A stretch of DNA of 28,554 nucleotides from an uncultured Clostridia bacterium (GCA_934643825.1 CAKUCW010000033.1:1-28554); one strand, 5' to 3'. Numbered from the stretch's first letter, positions 1-7,804 are shown. The notes: generated by a model not told the origin, from the letters alone. Numbers and translations are program-made.

Positions 1-47
1 TGGGGCTTTGCCCCAAACCCCAGCAGGGAACGACGTTCCCTGCACCC
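1..47. repeat. Palindromic intergenic repeat, copy A
   Basis: Two adjacent hairpins are visible: TGGGGC-TTT-GCCCCA at the very start, then GCAGGGAACG-ACGTTCCCTGC after a short C-rich spacer. The same two-hairpin layout recurs in reverse orientation at 133-184. The element lies outside any gene. It resembles the REP-like repeats scattered in clostridial genomes, but its family is not identified. It may continue to the left of the window. Confidence 0.6.
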
Positions 48-85
48 TTTCATCGCTTCGCGGCTGTTTTAAAAATTGAGCATAG

Positions 86-122
86 AAAAAATCCCCGATG
101 ATTTCTTCATCGGGGATTTTTT
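86..122. terminator. Bidirectional rho-independent terminator
   Basis: A perfect 16-bp inverted repeat (AAAAAATCCCCGATGA and its complement) surrounds a 5-base loop. The stem ends in six A on one side and six T on the other, so it can terminate transcription from both directions. On the minus strand it ends the CotH-DUF4956-VTC operon. On the plus strand it would stop transcription entering from left of the window. Confidence 0.93.
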
Positions 123-132
123 CATAGTGGGA

Positions 133-184
133 AGTGCAGGAACCTCAGGTTCCTGCCGAGGGTTTGGGGCGAGAAGCCCCAACA
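133..184. repeat. Palindromic intergenic repeat, copy B (inverted)
   Basis: This contains the hairpins GCAGGAACC-TCA-GGTTCCTGC and TTGGGGC-GAGA-AGCCCCAA, separated by CGAGGG. Its reverse complement aligns along its whole length with positions 1-47, with substitutions that keep both stems paired. The two copies therefore form an inverted pair around the terminator at 86-122. Conserved pairing suggests that structure, as RNA or DNA, is what matters. Function is unknown. Confidence 0.6.
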
Positions 185-201
185 TCCCCCCAACGTTTTT
201 C

Positions 202-894
202 TTAAAACTCCTTGTTCTCGTATCGCCGACACCATGTGTACTTGCTGACTGCGCTGCGCTGCGCCGTCACGCCGCTGAGAATGGCTTGTAAGTAGGACGG
301 CAGGAATTCGTCGTATTTGACTTCCAGAACTTCAACGGGGTCATCAAAGACCGGGTAGGTCGGGATGTTCGGGTTGAACATGTCTGTCTGATAAAGTCCG
401 GTGCGAATCTGTTTGTCGAACGTGATGCGGACTTCCTCAGCGGGATGGATGTAGGCTTCGCGCACATAATCGACGATGACCACAGGTCGCAGAAGCCGCG
501 TCTTCATCTCGCGATAAACGTCGTGCAGAAGCGGATGGCGCATGCGCTGCAAGCCTTCCGGGTCGCCTGCAATCAGCTGATCGGCGAGGTCACGGGGGAT
601 GGAAACCGACTGCTTGGAAATCAGGTCGCCATACTTGCTCTTGCATTCGAGCTTAATGACCTTGTCGCTAAAGTCGTAGATGCGGATGCGGTATTTCTTT
701 CGATTGCCTACGCCGGCGATTTTCTCTTCCAGAGCATCGTCGTTGATGGTGTCAAAATACAGAGAACGGATGTGGTATTCACGCTCCTGATCGAGTTTCA
801 TCAGCGGCGTAAGCGAATTGCGCAGTACGGTCAGTTCCGCAGGCGTAATGAAGTATTTCAGCTCATGCCGGAGCGGAATGTTGCGGATAATCAT
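202..894 (-). CDS. VTC-domain protein, polyphosphate polymerase-like
   Basis: This 230-residue protein matches the VTC tunnel domain, which in yeast Vtc4 makes inorganic polyphosphate from ATP inside a basic beta-tunnel. Visible hallmarks are HELKY at residues 10-14, KYRIRIY at 67-73 (two tunnel arginines), KLECK at 81-85, a basic YVRE at 143-146, RITFDK at 156-161 and EVKYDEF at 191-197. The key basic residues therefore look intact. There is no signal peptide or membrane segment, so it should be cytosolic. It is the last gene of a three-gene minus-strand operon, 9 bases after the DUF4956 gene, with GGAG upstream of the ATG and a strong terminator beyond. VTC, DUF4956 and CotH genes recur together in Firmicutes and Actinobacteria. 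Family membership is secure, but polyphosphate synthesis by this protein is inferred. Confidence 0.88.
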   Translation of the reverse strand: MIIRNIPLRHELKYFITPAELTVLRNSLTPLMKLDQEREYHIRSLYFDTINDDALEEKIAGVGNRKKYRIRIYDFSDKVIKLECKSKYGDLISKQSVSIPRDLADQLIAGDPEGLQRMRHPLLHDVYREMKTRLLRPVVIVDYVREAYIHPAEEVRITFDKQIRTGLYQTDMFNPNIPTYPVFDDPVEVLEVKYDEFLPSYLQAILSGVTAQRSAVSKYTWCRRYENKEF

Positions 895-903
895 AGAGGC
901 TCC

Positions 904-1578
904 TTAGTTGCCCGCTTCGGACTGGCAGGCAATCAGCGTCGCGTTGTGTACGCCTTCGGTGTCCATCAGCTTGTTGACGATGTCGAAGCGCTCGCGCAGC
1001 TGCACTTCGACGGTCAGCTCCACGCCGCCCGGGGTGACGGTTTTGCTGCGCAGACGCTGAACCTTGATGCGGTGGATGAAATCCATGACCTCGGCTTCCG
1101 CGCTTTCGTCATAATGGGTGACGAGCAGGAAGGTGTTCGGCGTGCGCAGGCGGAAGAATGCCAGAGCCAGCATTGCAATCGAGATGCCCGCGACGACGAC
1201 CAGCGCGATGGTATACAGTTCCGCGCCGAGCAGGATGCCCATCGTCAGGCTCCAGAACATGTACGCCGTATCCAGCGGGTCTTTGACGGCGGTACGGAAA
1301 CGGACGATAGACAGGGCGCCGACCATGCCCATGGAGAGCGCGATGTTCGACTTAATGCACATGACGACCGGGGTGGTAATCATGCAGAGCATGATGAGCG
1401 TGTTGGCAAAGGAAGGGGAGAAGAGCACGCCGCGGAACGCCTTACGATAGACCAGCGCGATAATCATGCCGACGATAAAGCCCATCAGCAGCGCGAGAAC
1501 CATCTTCATGGGGGTCAGGCTTGCCATTTGCTGGGTAAACCATTCGTTGACACTTGCGTCATTGATCATGTTTTTCAT
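904..1578 (-). CDS. DUF4956 family membrane protein
   Basis: The protein has 224 residues. About four hydrophobic segments lie near residues 24-44, 57-75, 80-92 and 105-142 (the last long enough for two helices). A soluble C-terminal part of about 80 residues follows. The family signature GALSIVRFRTAVKDP at 87-101 is clear. The biochemical role of DUF4956 is unknown. Its repeated linkage to VTC-type polymerases suggests a membrane partner, perhaps a channel or anchor for the polymer or for the CotH protein; that is inference. The start is supported by GGAGG 9 bases upstream of the ATG. The gene lies 35 bases downstream of the CotH gene and 9 bases upstream of the VTC gene, with no terminator between them, so it is probably in one transcript. 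Confidence 0.87.
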   Translation of the reverse strand: MKNMINDASVNEWFTQQMASLTPMKMVLALLMGFIVGMIIALVYRKAFRGVLFSPSFANTLIMLCMITTPVVMCIKSNIALSMGMVGALSIVRFRTAVKDPLDTAYMFWSLTMGILLGAELYTIALVVVAGISIAMLALAFFRLRTPNTFLLVTHYDESAEAEVMDFIHRIKVQRLRSKTVTPGGVELTVEVQLRERFDIVNKLMDTEGVHNATLIACQSEAGN

Positions 1579-1613
1579 GGGTTGAGTCCTCCAAATCTAA
1601 TTGTGTTAAAGAA

Positions 1614-4600
1614 TTACTGATATTCTGCCGGAATCTCCGGGCATGGACCAAAGTAGGATTCCATTTCCGCGTCGCTCAGCCCGAAGTAAGACTGGATATC
1701 CAGCCAGATGAAGTGCGGGCGGCGGTTCATAACGCGGACGGCGCGTTCGCAGCGCGTGATCCAATAGTTGTATGCGCCGGTTGCGTTCTTCGGCACGTCG
1801 AAACTGACCTGCGCGGGCATCTCTGTCGCCCAGCGTTCGCTGTGCATCTGCATTTCCGGCTTGATTTGCGCCGTCATTTCATAGAACAGCGAAACCATGT
1901 TTTCCGTCGTCAGCACCGTGTTAAACAGTTCGCCGTAGCGCTTGAGGAACTTGTCGCGATACTTCGGAACCTGAACCAGCCTGCGCAGGAACAGGGTCGA
2001 TTTGATATGATGCGTACCTGCGCCGGATTCGTTCATGTAGTAGGAAACGCCGGCACGCGCATATTCCTTGCCTTTTTCCGTGTATGTCGCTGAGAACAGA
2101 CCCCAGTCCATATCGAAGACGAGATAGCGCCACTTGCCGTCGCCCGATTTCGTGTTGCGATAGAAACGCACGTTGCCCGGGTCGCTGTTGCCGTAGAACG
2201 ATTCAAAGATGTAGTAATCGAACATGTTGTCGATGTCAAAATTCGCTTCGACTTCGGCGAGCAGTTCGGGGTCGTCGTTCAGGTTGGCGTTGAGTACGCG
2301 GTTATAGAGATCCTTGTAATCCGCGTTGGAACCCTGCTTGACCTGTGTGGATTTAAGACCGTCGGATTGCAGCAGGTCGATGTCGTCCGCGTTTGCCCAG
2401 CCTTCGTGCTGCGCGATCATATCCACGCCCGCACGTTCGCGCATGTTGAAATGACCCCAGTATTCGCCGTCGATATAGACGATGACGGGCTTCCACGACT
2501 GCGTGGCAAGCGTGCTGTCGGCTTGGTCGATGATCCGCGCTTCCAGACCGTCCATCACGCGGGTATACAGACCATCCTGACCGCCGTTGCGCAGAACAAA
2601 GCTCTTGTAGGTCGTATAGGGGCGGTCATCGAAGAGGGCATAATCAAATTCGCTCTTGCCGAACTGACCATCCGCCTTGATGAACATGCTCTTCTGCGGC
2701 ATGTCCAGCGAGTATTGACCCATGATGCGGAAACGAACGCCCTGCGAAATTTGCAGCTGTCCGTTTTCATCGGTGTATTCCAGCCATGCGGGGAACCAGT
2801 TTTTCTGACCGTACGTCGCATTCTTAAACCACGGCGTGGATGTGCTCTTGTCGATATTCGGTCCGTCGGCAAGTGCGCCGTATTCCTCGTTCCATAGGTT
2901 ATCCGGGTCTGTTGTCAGGCAGATGACCGGCATGGTGTGATAGACCGAGATGAGATAGGTCTGCGAGATGATTTGGGATGCTTCTACGCCGTCGCGGAAA
3001 GCGCGTGCGCGGATGACTGTGTTGCTCTCCACCTCGATCGGTCCGGTGTAGAGGGGAGAGGTTTCGTCCGGATCCGTGCTGTCGAGCGTATAGCGGACGA
3101 CGCTGTTCGCCGGAACGTTGATGGTTACTGCGTTTTCGCCCGTCAGCGGACGCTCGTACAGACCGCCGGCGACATTAAACGTCGGCGCTTCGGCATAGCC
3201 CGTAAAGCCCAGACCGTTCACCGTTCCGGGGGTCGGGTCGGAATAATAGAAAAGACCCGCCTGCCCGAGTGTTCTGCCGTAAGAGGTATCGTCATAAAGC
3301 TGAGGAACGACAACTTTGTCGAGAATCTCGCCCGTCGGGGTGGACAGGCATACGGTTTCACCCGATTTTTTCAGATTGAAGTTTGTAAAATAGTAAACGC
3401 CATCTTTGGTCGTCTGCGTTGTGTCGCAGTAGATGACCAGATAGCTGTTGTTTTCGATCGTAATATCCGGGAATTGCCATTTGCGCGGTTTTTTAATATT
3501 ATCGGACAGACCGTAGCCCTTGAGGTTTACGGCCTGTCCGCTCATGTTGTAGATTTCGATGTAGTCGTAAAAATAGGTAACGTTGGGTCCGTGCGTGCTT
3601 TTGTTGCCGGTCATGACCTCGGTGATATACAGACCGGAGGTGTTGGCGAGGCAGAGCGCGGTGTCCATCGCGGTCATGCCTGCGCGGGTATTGGGAAGAC
3701 CCGGCGTAGGCGATGTAAAGACCTTGAAGCTGCCGTCGCCCTCCTCGTCACGTCCCCACGAGGTATCCGCGGAGAGCAGGTCGTAGGTCACCATATCGAC
3801 CATGCGACCCTGAATATCGGAGAGGATGACCGTTTCGCCATTGGAGCGGAGCTTGAAGTTGGCGTGCGGCCAGCTGCCTTCCGCGGCGGCGCGATCTTTC
3901 TTGGAGGCGAAAACGACGAAATAGCCGTTCGGCGCGATGGTGCTGCCCTGCGGGAAACGCCACTTGACCAGCTTATCCGTGCTGTCGCTGAGCGCGTAAT
4001 TGGAAAGGTCGATGGTCTGGTTCGTCGTGTTGTGGATCTCGATCCAGTCGGGATAATCTCTGTCTTCATCCTTGAGCGTGGCGATGGAAGAAGCACAGAT
4101 TTCGTTGATGACCAGCGCACCGCTCTGCAAGACCGTGCTTGCGCGGAATGCGGCGTAACCTTCCTGCGTGTTGTCATACCCCGGCGTATACTGATCGGTG
4201 ATGATGTAGTCATTGCCGCTGATCCAAGTATAGCTCATGTTGTAATCCATTGCGGGAATGTCCAGCTCCTGGAAGGCGATGCCGTCGCTGCCGAAGAGGA
4301 AGAGCTTGTCGCCAGCGGAGGAGAGCTTGAACTTGGCGTGGAGCGTTTTGCCCGCTTCATTCTGCGTGCTGTCAGATGCGAAAACGATGACGTGTTCGCC
4401 CGCGGCAAGCGTGATATCCGGGAAAACGAAGGTAATCTTGTCCGCTCTGTCCGAAAGGCCATAGCCCTTGAGGTTGATGGGGTCAGAGCCCGTGTTCGTC
4501 AGCTCCACCCAATCCGGGAATGCGCCTGTTTCATCCGGGAACGCGCTGCGGTTGGAGGACATGGCTTCCGTAACGCGCAGATCGGTGTTGCCGCTGGAAA

Positions 4601-4799
4601 CAGCAGCCGCTTCGATCTCCGTGCCGGAAACATTGGCGGCGGGAGATTGCTCGGTCCTCGGAGCGAAGAGAATGAGCGAAACGACCGCGACGCACAGCAC
4701 GATCAGCAGCGGTAAGGTGCCACGCGGCGGCTTAACGCGCTTGACTGCGCTGCGCTTTCTGCGCGGCGGACTGGTATTTTTCATCCGGTTGGAATACAT
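1614..4799 (-). CDS. Membrane-anchored CotH kinase family protein with three lamin-tail domains
   Basis: The protein has 1061 residues. After a basic N-terminus there is one membrane segment at about 29-46 with the rest outside (signal-anchor layout). Three lamin-tail domains follow at about 73-190, 228-345 and 389-505, each with a D-W/Y-I/V-E-L/I core and a GYGLSD or NYALSD turn. Next is a chitobiase C-terminal-like domain at about 540-615 and then the CotH domain at about 620-1030. The CotH domain carries GVRFRIMG, IDGEYWGHFNMRER and FDMDWGL (895-901). CotH proteins are atypical kinases known from spore coat assembly and from surface proteins. The chosen ATG has AAGGAAG 7 bases upstream; the open frame extends 161 codons further, but that part is not protein-like and crosses the promoter. 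First gene of the operon with DUF4956 and VTC. The substrate is unknown. Confidence 0.9.
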   Translation of the reverse strand: MYSNRMKNTSPPRRKRSAVKRVKPPRGTLPLLIVLCVAVVSLILFAPRTEQSPAANVSGTEIEAAAVSSGNTDLRVTEAMSSNRSAFPDETGAFPDWVELTNTGSDPINLKGYGLSDRADKITFVFPDITLAAGEHVIVFASDSTQNEAGKTLHAKFKLSSAGDKLFLFGSDGIAFQELDIPAMDYNMSYTWISGNDYIITDQYTPGYDNTQEGYAAFRASTVLQSGALVINEICASSIATLKDEDRDYPDWIEIHNTTNQTIDLSNYALSDSTDKLVKWRFPQGSTIAPNGYFVVFASKKDRAAAEGSWPHANFKLRSNGETVILSDIQGRMVDMVTYDLLSADTSWGRDEEGDGSFKVFTSPTPGLPNTRAGMTAMDTALCLANTSGLYITEVMTGNKSTHGPNVTYFYDYIEIYNMSGQAVNLKGYGLSDNIKKPRKWQFPDITIENNSYLVIYCDTTQTTKDGVYYFTNFNLKKSGETVCLSTPTGEILDKVVVPQLYDDTSYGRTLGQAGLFYYSDPTPGTVNGLGFTGYAEAPTFNVAGGLYERPLTGENAVTINVPANSVVRYTLDSTDPDETSPLYTGPIEVESNTVIRARAFRDGVEASQIISQTYLISVYHTMPVICLTTDPDNLWNEEYGALADGPNIDKSTSTPWFKNATYGQKNWFPAWLEYTDENGQLQISQGVRFRIMGQYSLDMPQKSMFIKADGQFGKSEFDYALFDDRPYTTYKSFVLRNGGQDGLYTRVMDGLEARIIDQADSTLATQSWKPVIVYIDGEYWGHFNMRERAGVDMIAQHEGWANADDIDLLQSDGLKSTQVKQGSNADYKDLYNRVLNANLNDDPELLAEVEANFDIDNMFDYYIFESFYGNSDPGNVRFYRNTKSGDGKWRYLVFDMDWGLFSATYTEKGKEYARAGVSYYMNESGAGTHHIKSTLFLRRLVQVPKYRDKFLKRYGELFNTVLTTENMVSLFYEMTAQIKPEMQMHSERWATEMPAQVSFDVPKNATGAYNYWITRCERAVRVMNRRPHFIWLDIQSYFGLSDAEMESYFGPCPEIPAEYQ

Positions 4800-4840
4800 G
4801 AATTGACTTCCTTTCAAGATTCGACAAAATAGCCCATAAC

Positions 4841-4870
4841 AGTATAACATAAATCCCGCCCAAACGGAAG
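4841..4870 (-). promoter_or_regulatory. Putative extended -10 promoter of the CotH operon
   Basis: On the minus strand TATACT (4841-4846) is preceded by TG one base upstream, giving an extended -10. The -35 match 17 bases further up (TTCCGT) is weak. Transcription would start roughly 35 bases before the CotH start codon. No other promoter-like sequence was seen between this gene and the divergent gene at 5058. Confidence 0.45.
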
Positions 4871-5057
4871 CAAAAGAAGAATTTTCTATGGGCAGGGGAG
4901 GCGTGTTTTTTGTGCTGCATGAAAAATCCCGTACAGACGGTTTTGCGCTCGGCAGAAATCCATTCACGTCTGCGTGATCTCCGACGAGGTGATGTGCAGG
5001 CATAACGCCGTGCATGGATGTCATAGAGTAATTTTGAAAAGAGCGAGGGGTGAGGCT

Positions 5058-5909
5058 ATGCGCTTGGGCGTTGTGCTGATGGGGTTGGGTGCGCATGCGG
5101 CGGCAAGCGCGGGCGCACTGGAATGGATGCTGGATGCGGGAATTCAGCCGTATGCGCTTTGCGGCATGCAGTCGGCGGCATGGGCATCCGCCCTGTATTT
5201 GGCGGGATATGACGCGAAGGGGATTCATGCGGCTGTCATGCAGGCGGCAAGAGTAGGAAAGAGGCTTTTGCCTGCCCAGCATTCATCGCGGGCGCTGCTG
5301 CTGGGCAAGACGGATGCGCTTTGCAGCGGACGGAAACTGGAAAAAATGCTTCTGGCGCAGCTGGGTGAGCGTGTCATGACGTGCAGCCAACAGCAGGGCT
5401 TTTTTCTGGGCAAAACAGCGAGAAGCAGGCATGTCGTCGTTTTCAGCACGCGGGCATGTCCGCAGGATGCCGAGGCGATCATCACATTTCAGGCGTCGCT
5501 CTCCTTTGCGGCTCGCGCAGCGATGGCAAGACCGCCGTTCCTTTCGGCGATGGATTGGATGGGGTCGCCGCTTTTGCCGGTGGACGATGTGGGATTCGCC
5601 TGCCGTCATCTGCTGAAAATGGGCGCTCAGCGCGTGTTGGTCATTGCGCCGCAGACATCCATTCGCCATAAACCGGATGCGCTTGAGCAGGCGTCGGGCT
5701 TGTCGGATGGGTTATGCGGACAGGTGCTGAGCGAAAACGCGGGCATACTGCGCCTTGAACTCGACGATCGATACGGCGCACTTTCACTTGAGCGCATTGC
5801 GGAATGCGCTCAGGCAGGAAAAAGCGCCGCTGCCCAGCATATGGAAGCGGCGCTTGAACGGCTGGGCATGCCTCTTTGCAGGGTGCTTCCGTTCAGAAAA
5901 ATGGTTTGA
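5058..5909 (+). CDS. Degenerate patatin-like protein, probable pseudoenzyme
   Basis: The protein has 283 residues and aligns without gaps to the N-terminus of bacterial patatin-like phospholipases. MGLGAHAAASAGALEWM stands where the oxyanion-hole loop (GGGARG) would be, and CGMQSAAWASALYLAGY (35-51) stands where the nucleophile elbow (GTSAG) would be. In that alignment the catalytic serine position holds glutamine (Q38), with a serine one place later, and the second elbow glycine is alanine. DWM at 166-168 replaces the DGG motif but keeps its aspartate, followed by the typical LPVD and a GAQRVLVI strand. So the fold is recognisable and the Ser-Asp dyad probably is not functional. No signal peptide. 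The start was chosen for AGGGGTGAGG just upstream. The gene is divergent from the CotH operon and ends one base before the convergent caspase gene. Confidence 0.72.
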   Translation: MRLGVVLMGLGAHAAASAGALEWMLDAGIQPYALCGMQSAAWASALYLAGYDAKGIHAAVMQAARVGKRLLPAQHSSRALLLGKTDALCSGRKLEKMLLAQLGERVMTCSQQQGFFLGKTARSRHVVVFSTRACPQDAEAIITFQASLSFAARAAMARPPFLSAMDWMGSPLLPVDDVGFACRHLLKMGAQRVLVIAPQTSIRHKPDALEQASGLSDGLCGQVLSENAGILRLELDDRYGALSLERIAECAQAGKSAAAQHMEAALERLGMPLCRVLPFRKMV

Positions 5910-5910
5910 T

Positions 5911-7386
5911 TTACAGCACGATGATTTCCGCCGTGGCTTTCTGCCGTTCGCCGTTCATCAGCGTTTCCAGCGCAAGCGTATAACGCCCCGCCGGAACGTA
6001 TGCGCCGTCGTCGCCGCGCCCGTCCCAATACAGGCGGGTGATGTTTCCGGGCGTCGGTCGGGTCATTTGGGAAGAAGCGAGGCGGCGAACCAGCTCGCCT
6101 TCGGCGTTGAAAACGGAGACCGTAATCTCTGCCGGCGCATTGAGATAGGCTTCAATCGGCAGTTCAGCCAGCTGAGAAGCATCAAACGAATCGGCTTGAA
6201 CACGCAGGGTGACCTGCGGATCGATCCATTCCGGATGGATGGCAAGCAGCCGCTCGGAACAAAGCAGCAGCTCATCGCCTGTGACGGCAAACACTTGCAG
6301 CATGACATAGCCGCTGTCGCCGCTGACCACGCCGTCGAGCGTCAGTTCACGCGTTTTGCGTCCCGGCTGGAGCAGCCCGTCGCCGTTGTCGCCCTCATCC
6401 AGAAAGGTCGTCGCGCCTGACCAGTTCCACGAACCGTCTGCGAAGCTGACCACACGATACTGCACGGCGGTCGGCTGGGTGACCGTATAGGAAAAATCGA
6501 GCGTCGGGTCGTCTGCCGAGAGCAGACGGCTTCCGTATGTAAAGCCCGAAAGTGCGCGGGAAAGCATGCTGCCTGCCGAGATGGGAAGCATCATGCCGTC
6601 GGCACGGGAAGAGAGCAGCTGAACAGAGGAAGAGGGGACGGAGGCGCCCAAGTAGCGGTAGAGTTCCTCGAGTGTAACCTCGCTGTCTCCGTTGAGATCC
6701 GCTTCCGGTACGCCGTAAAGCCCCAGCCCGCCGGCAATGGCGCTGGCGAAGTAGGAGACCGCGCCGGTGGATAAGCCCTTGCTGTCATAATACCAGCTGG
6801 ATTCGAAGCCGCTGGCGGAGGTCAGCACATGGATGCTGGAATCGGCAAGAAAGGGCGTTGAAAGGGATGAAGTGCTGTTTCGTGCGCCCGGAAGCAGATT
6901 CCGGCTGAAAACGCCGTGCCCAATCAATGCGCCCGAATAGCAGGCGTCGATGATGAGCAGCTTTTCGCCCTGAATGGAGGAAAGCATGGTCTGTAAGTCC
7001 TGTGCGTTGAGCGGGGCTTCCGTTTTGCCGTCGCCGAGCAGCAGATAAACCTGACCGTCATCCGACGAGGAAAGCACACCGTGCGTGCAGAGGTAGAGAA
7101 TGGAAAGATCGTCCTCCGTGGCATCGGAAAACGCGTCCTTGACAGCGTCAGTCAATGCGCCCGTGCTGCCGATGGTGCCGTCCTCGATGGACAGGCTGCC
7201 GATGCTCATGCCCGCGCCAACCAGCGAAGAACCGATGATGTGCAGGTTGCCGGAGACGGCATTTCCGAGAGTGGGCATGGAAATAAAATCGTGGCAGGCG
7301 ACCAGCAGCGCACGGGATTGACCAAGCGCCAAAGCAGGCAGGCATATAAACAGCATTACAATCAGCAATCCGAAAAATCTGCGCAT
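5911..7386 (-). CDS. Secreted caspase-family (C14) protease with C-terminal FlgD-like Ig domain
   Basis: The protein has 491 residues. A signal peptide spans about 1-22 (RRFF, a hydrophobic run, then ALALG). A caspase p20-like domain spans about 24-250: the catalytic His is H102 in CTHG and the Cys is C149 in DACYSG. It ends with GLSTGAVSYF and an EF-hand-like loop at 230-241 (D-N-D-E pattern), as is common in bacterial caspase homologues. A region of about 150 residues follows, then a FlgD-type Ig fold at about 405-490 with the YWDGRGDDGAYVPAGRY signature. It should act outside the membrane; its substrate is unknown. The start at 7386 has AAAGGAGG 9 bases upstream and gives a clean signal peptide. 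The open frame runs 71 codons further, but that part is AT-rich and implausible. The gene is convergent with the patatin-like gene. Confidence 0.85.
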   Translation of the reverse strand: MRRFFGLLIVMLFICLPALALGQSRALLVACHDFISMPTLGNAVSGNLHIIGSSLVGAGMSIGSLSIEDGTIGSTGALTDAVKDAFSDATEDDLSILYLCTHGVLSSSDDGQVYLLLGDGKTEAPLNAQDLQTMLSSIQGEKLLIIDACYSGALIGHGVFSRNLLPGARNSTSSLSTPFLADSSIHVLTSASGFESSWYYDSKGLSTGAVSYFASAIAGGLGLYGVPEADLNGDSEVTLEELYRYLGASVPSSSVQLLSSRADGMMLPISAGSMLSRALSGFTYGSRLLSADDPTLDFSYTVTQPTAVQYRVVSFADGSWNWSGATTFLDEGDNGDGLLQPGRKTRELTLDGVVSGDSGYVMLQVFAVTGDELLLCSERLLAIHPEWIDPQVTLRVQADSFDASQLAELPIEAYLNAPAEITVSVFNAEGELVRRLASSQMTRPTPGNITRLYWDGRGDDGAYVPAGRYTLALETLMNGERQKATAEIIVL

Positions 7387-7417
7387 GAGCGTCGCCCTCC
7401 TTTCTGATGTGCTTGTC

Positions 7418-7472
7418 ATGCAAATTCCTCTGGGAGCCTTCTGCCACGGGAGCAAGGCGGAGAAATTTGCAT
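7418..7472 (-). promoter_or_regulatory. Leader stem-loop upstream of the caspase gene
   Basis: ATGCAAATTCCTC (7418-7430) is the inverted complement of GAGAAATTTGCAT (7460-7472) with one mismatch. Inside the 29-base loop a second 5-bp pair can form (GCCTT at 7436-7440 with AAGGC at 7454-7458). The structure lies 32-86 bases upstream of the start codon and does not cover the Shine-Dalgarno. There is no U-tract, so it is not a simple terminator. It could be an RNA leader structure or a DNA operator. Confidence 0.4.
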
Positions 7473-7681
7473 CATGTCTTCGGTGAATCAGCTTTAAATT
7501 CTGTTCTCTACATGTATAGACGTTAAAAAGAGCCAATAATTTCACTTTTTGTAAAAATATTTTCAAAAATTTTTTGAAGCGCATCTTTTTTGCCTGCAAA
7601 GGGCGCTGTATGGCTCATTGTATCGGATTTATGAGCGATTCGCAAGATGAATATGACGAATTCCCATAAAATTCCGCCGGA

Positions 7682-7701
7682 TCGTCACAATTTCGTCACA
7701 A
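7682..7701. promoter_or_regulatory. Direct repeat with 11-bp period, candidate response-regulator box
   Basis: TCGTCACAA occurs at 7682-7690 and again, identically, at 7693-7701. The 11-bp period places both on one face of the helix. OmpR/PhoB-type response regulators bind direct repeats of this spacing. It lies 104-123 bases upstream of the MBL gene start and about 300 bases upstream of the caspase start. No regulator gene of this type is in the window, so the assignment is a guess from geometry. Confidence 0.35.
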
Positions 7702-7804
7702 AGTATCGGGCATTCGTCCATGAATCGCCGTAAAACGGTTGCCAAATCCATGCGTAAAGTGTTAAGCTGTTTGCATCACAGGAAAGGAAAAGAAGAATGA
7801 AAGA

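Larger units (their letters stand above)
7387..7804. other. AT-rich divergent intergenic region (caspase / MBL genes)
   Basis: These 418 bases carry no credible gene. They hold the Shine-Dalgarno of the caspase gene, a long leader stem-loop (7418-7472), an AT-rich stretch at 7490-7590, and a direct repeat TCGTCACAA twice at 7682-7701. Near the plus-strand gene, TTGCCA at 7739-7744 could be a -35, but no good -10 follows. On the minus strand TATACA near 7510-7515 could serve as a -10 for the caspase gene, also with a weak -35. Both promoters remain unproven. Confidence 0.6.

Noticed and set aside
2937..4715. A 592-codon plus-strand open frame opposite the CotH gene
   Set aside because: It is antisense to conserved lamin-tail and CotH domains, has no Shine-Dalgarno and no known motif. 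It is a shadow frame.
4964..4977. Short palindrome TCACG-TCTG-CGTGA upstream of the patatin-like gene
   Set aside because: A 5-bp arm is expected by chance at this length, and no promoter near it could be defined.
4800..5282. N-terminal extension of the CotH protein by 161 codons
   Set aside because: The extension is Arg/His-rich without homology, crosses a plausible promoter and overlaps the divergent gene. The ATG at 4799 has a Shine-Dalgarno and leads into a normal signal anchor.
7387..7599. N-terminal extension of the caspase protein by 71 codons
   Set aside because: It would hide the signal peptide and the GGAGG site, and it lies in AT-rich non-coding sequence.
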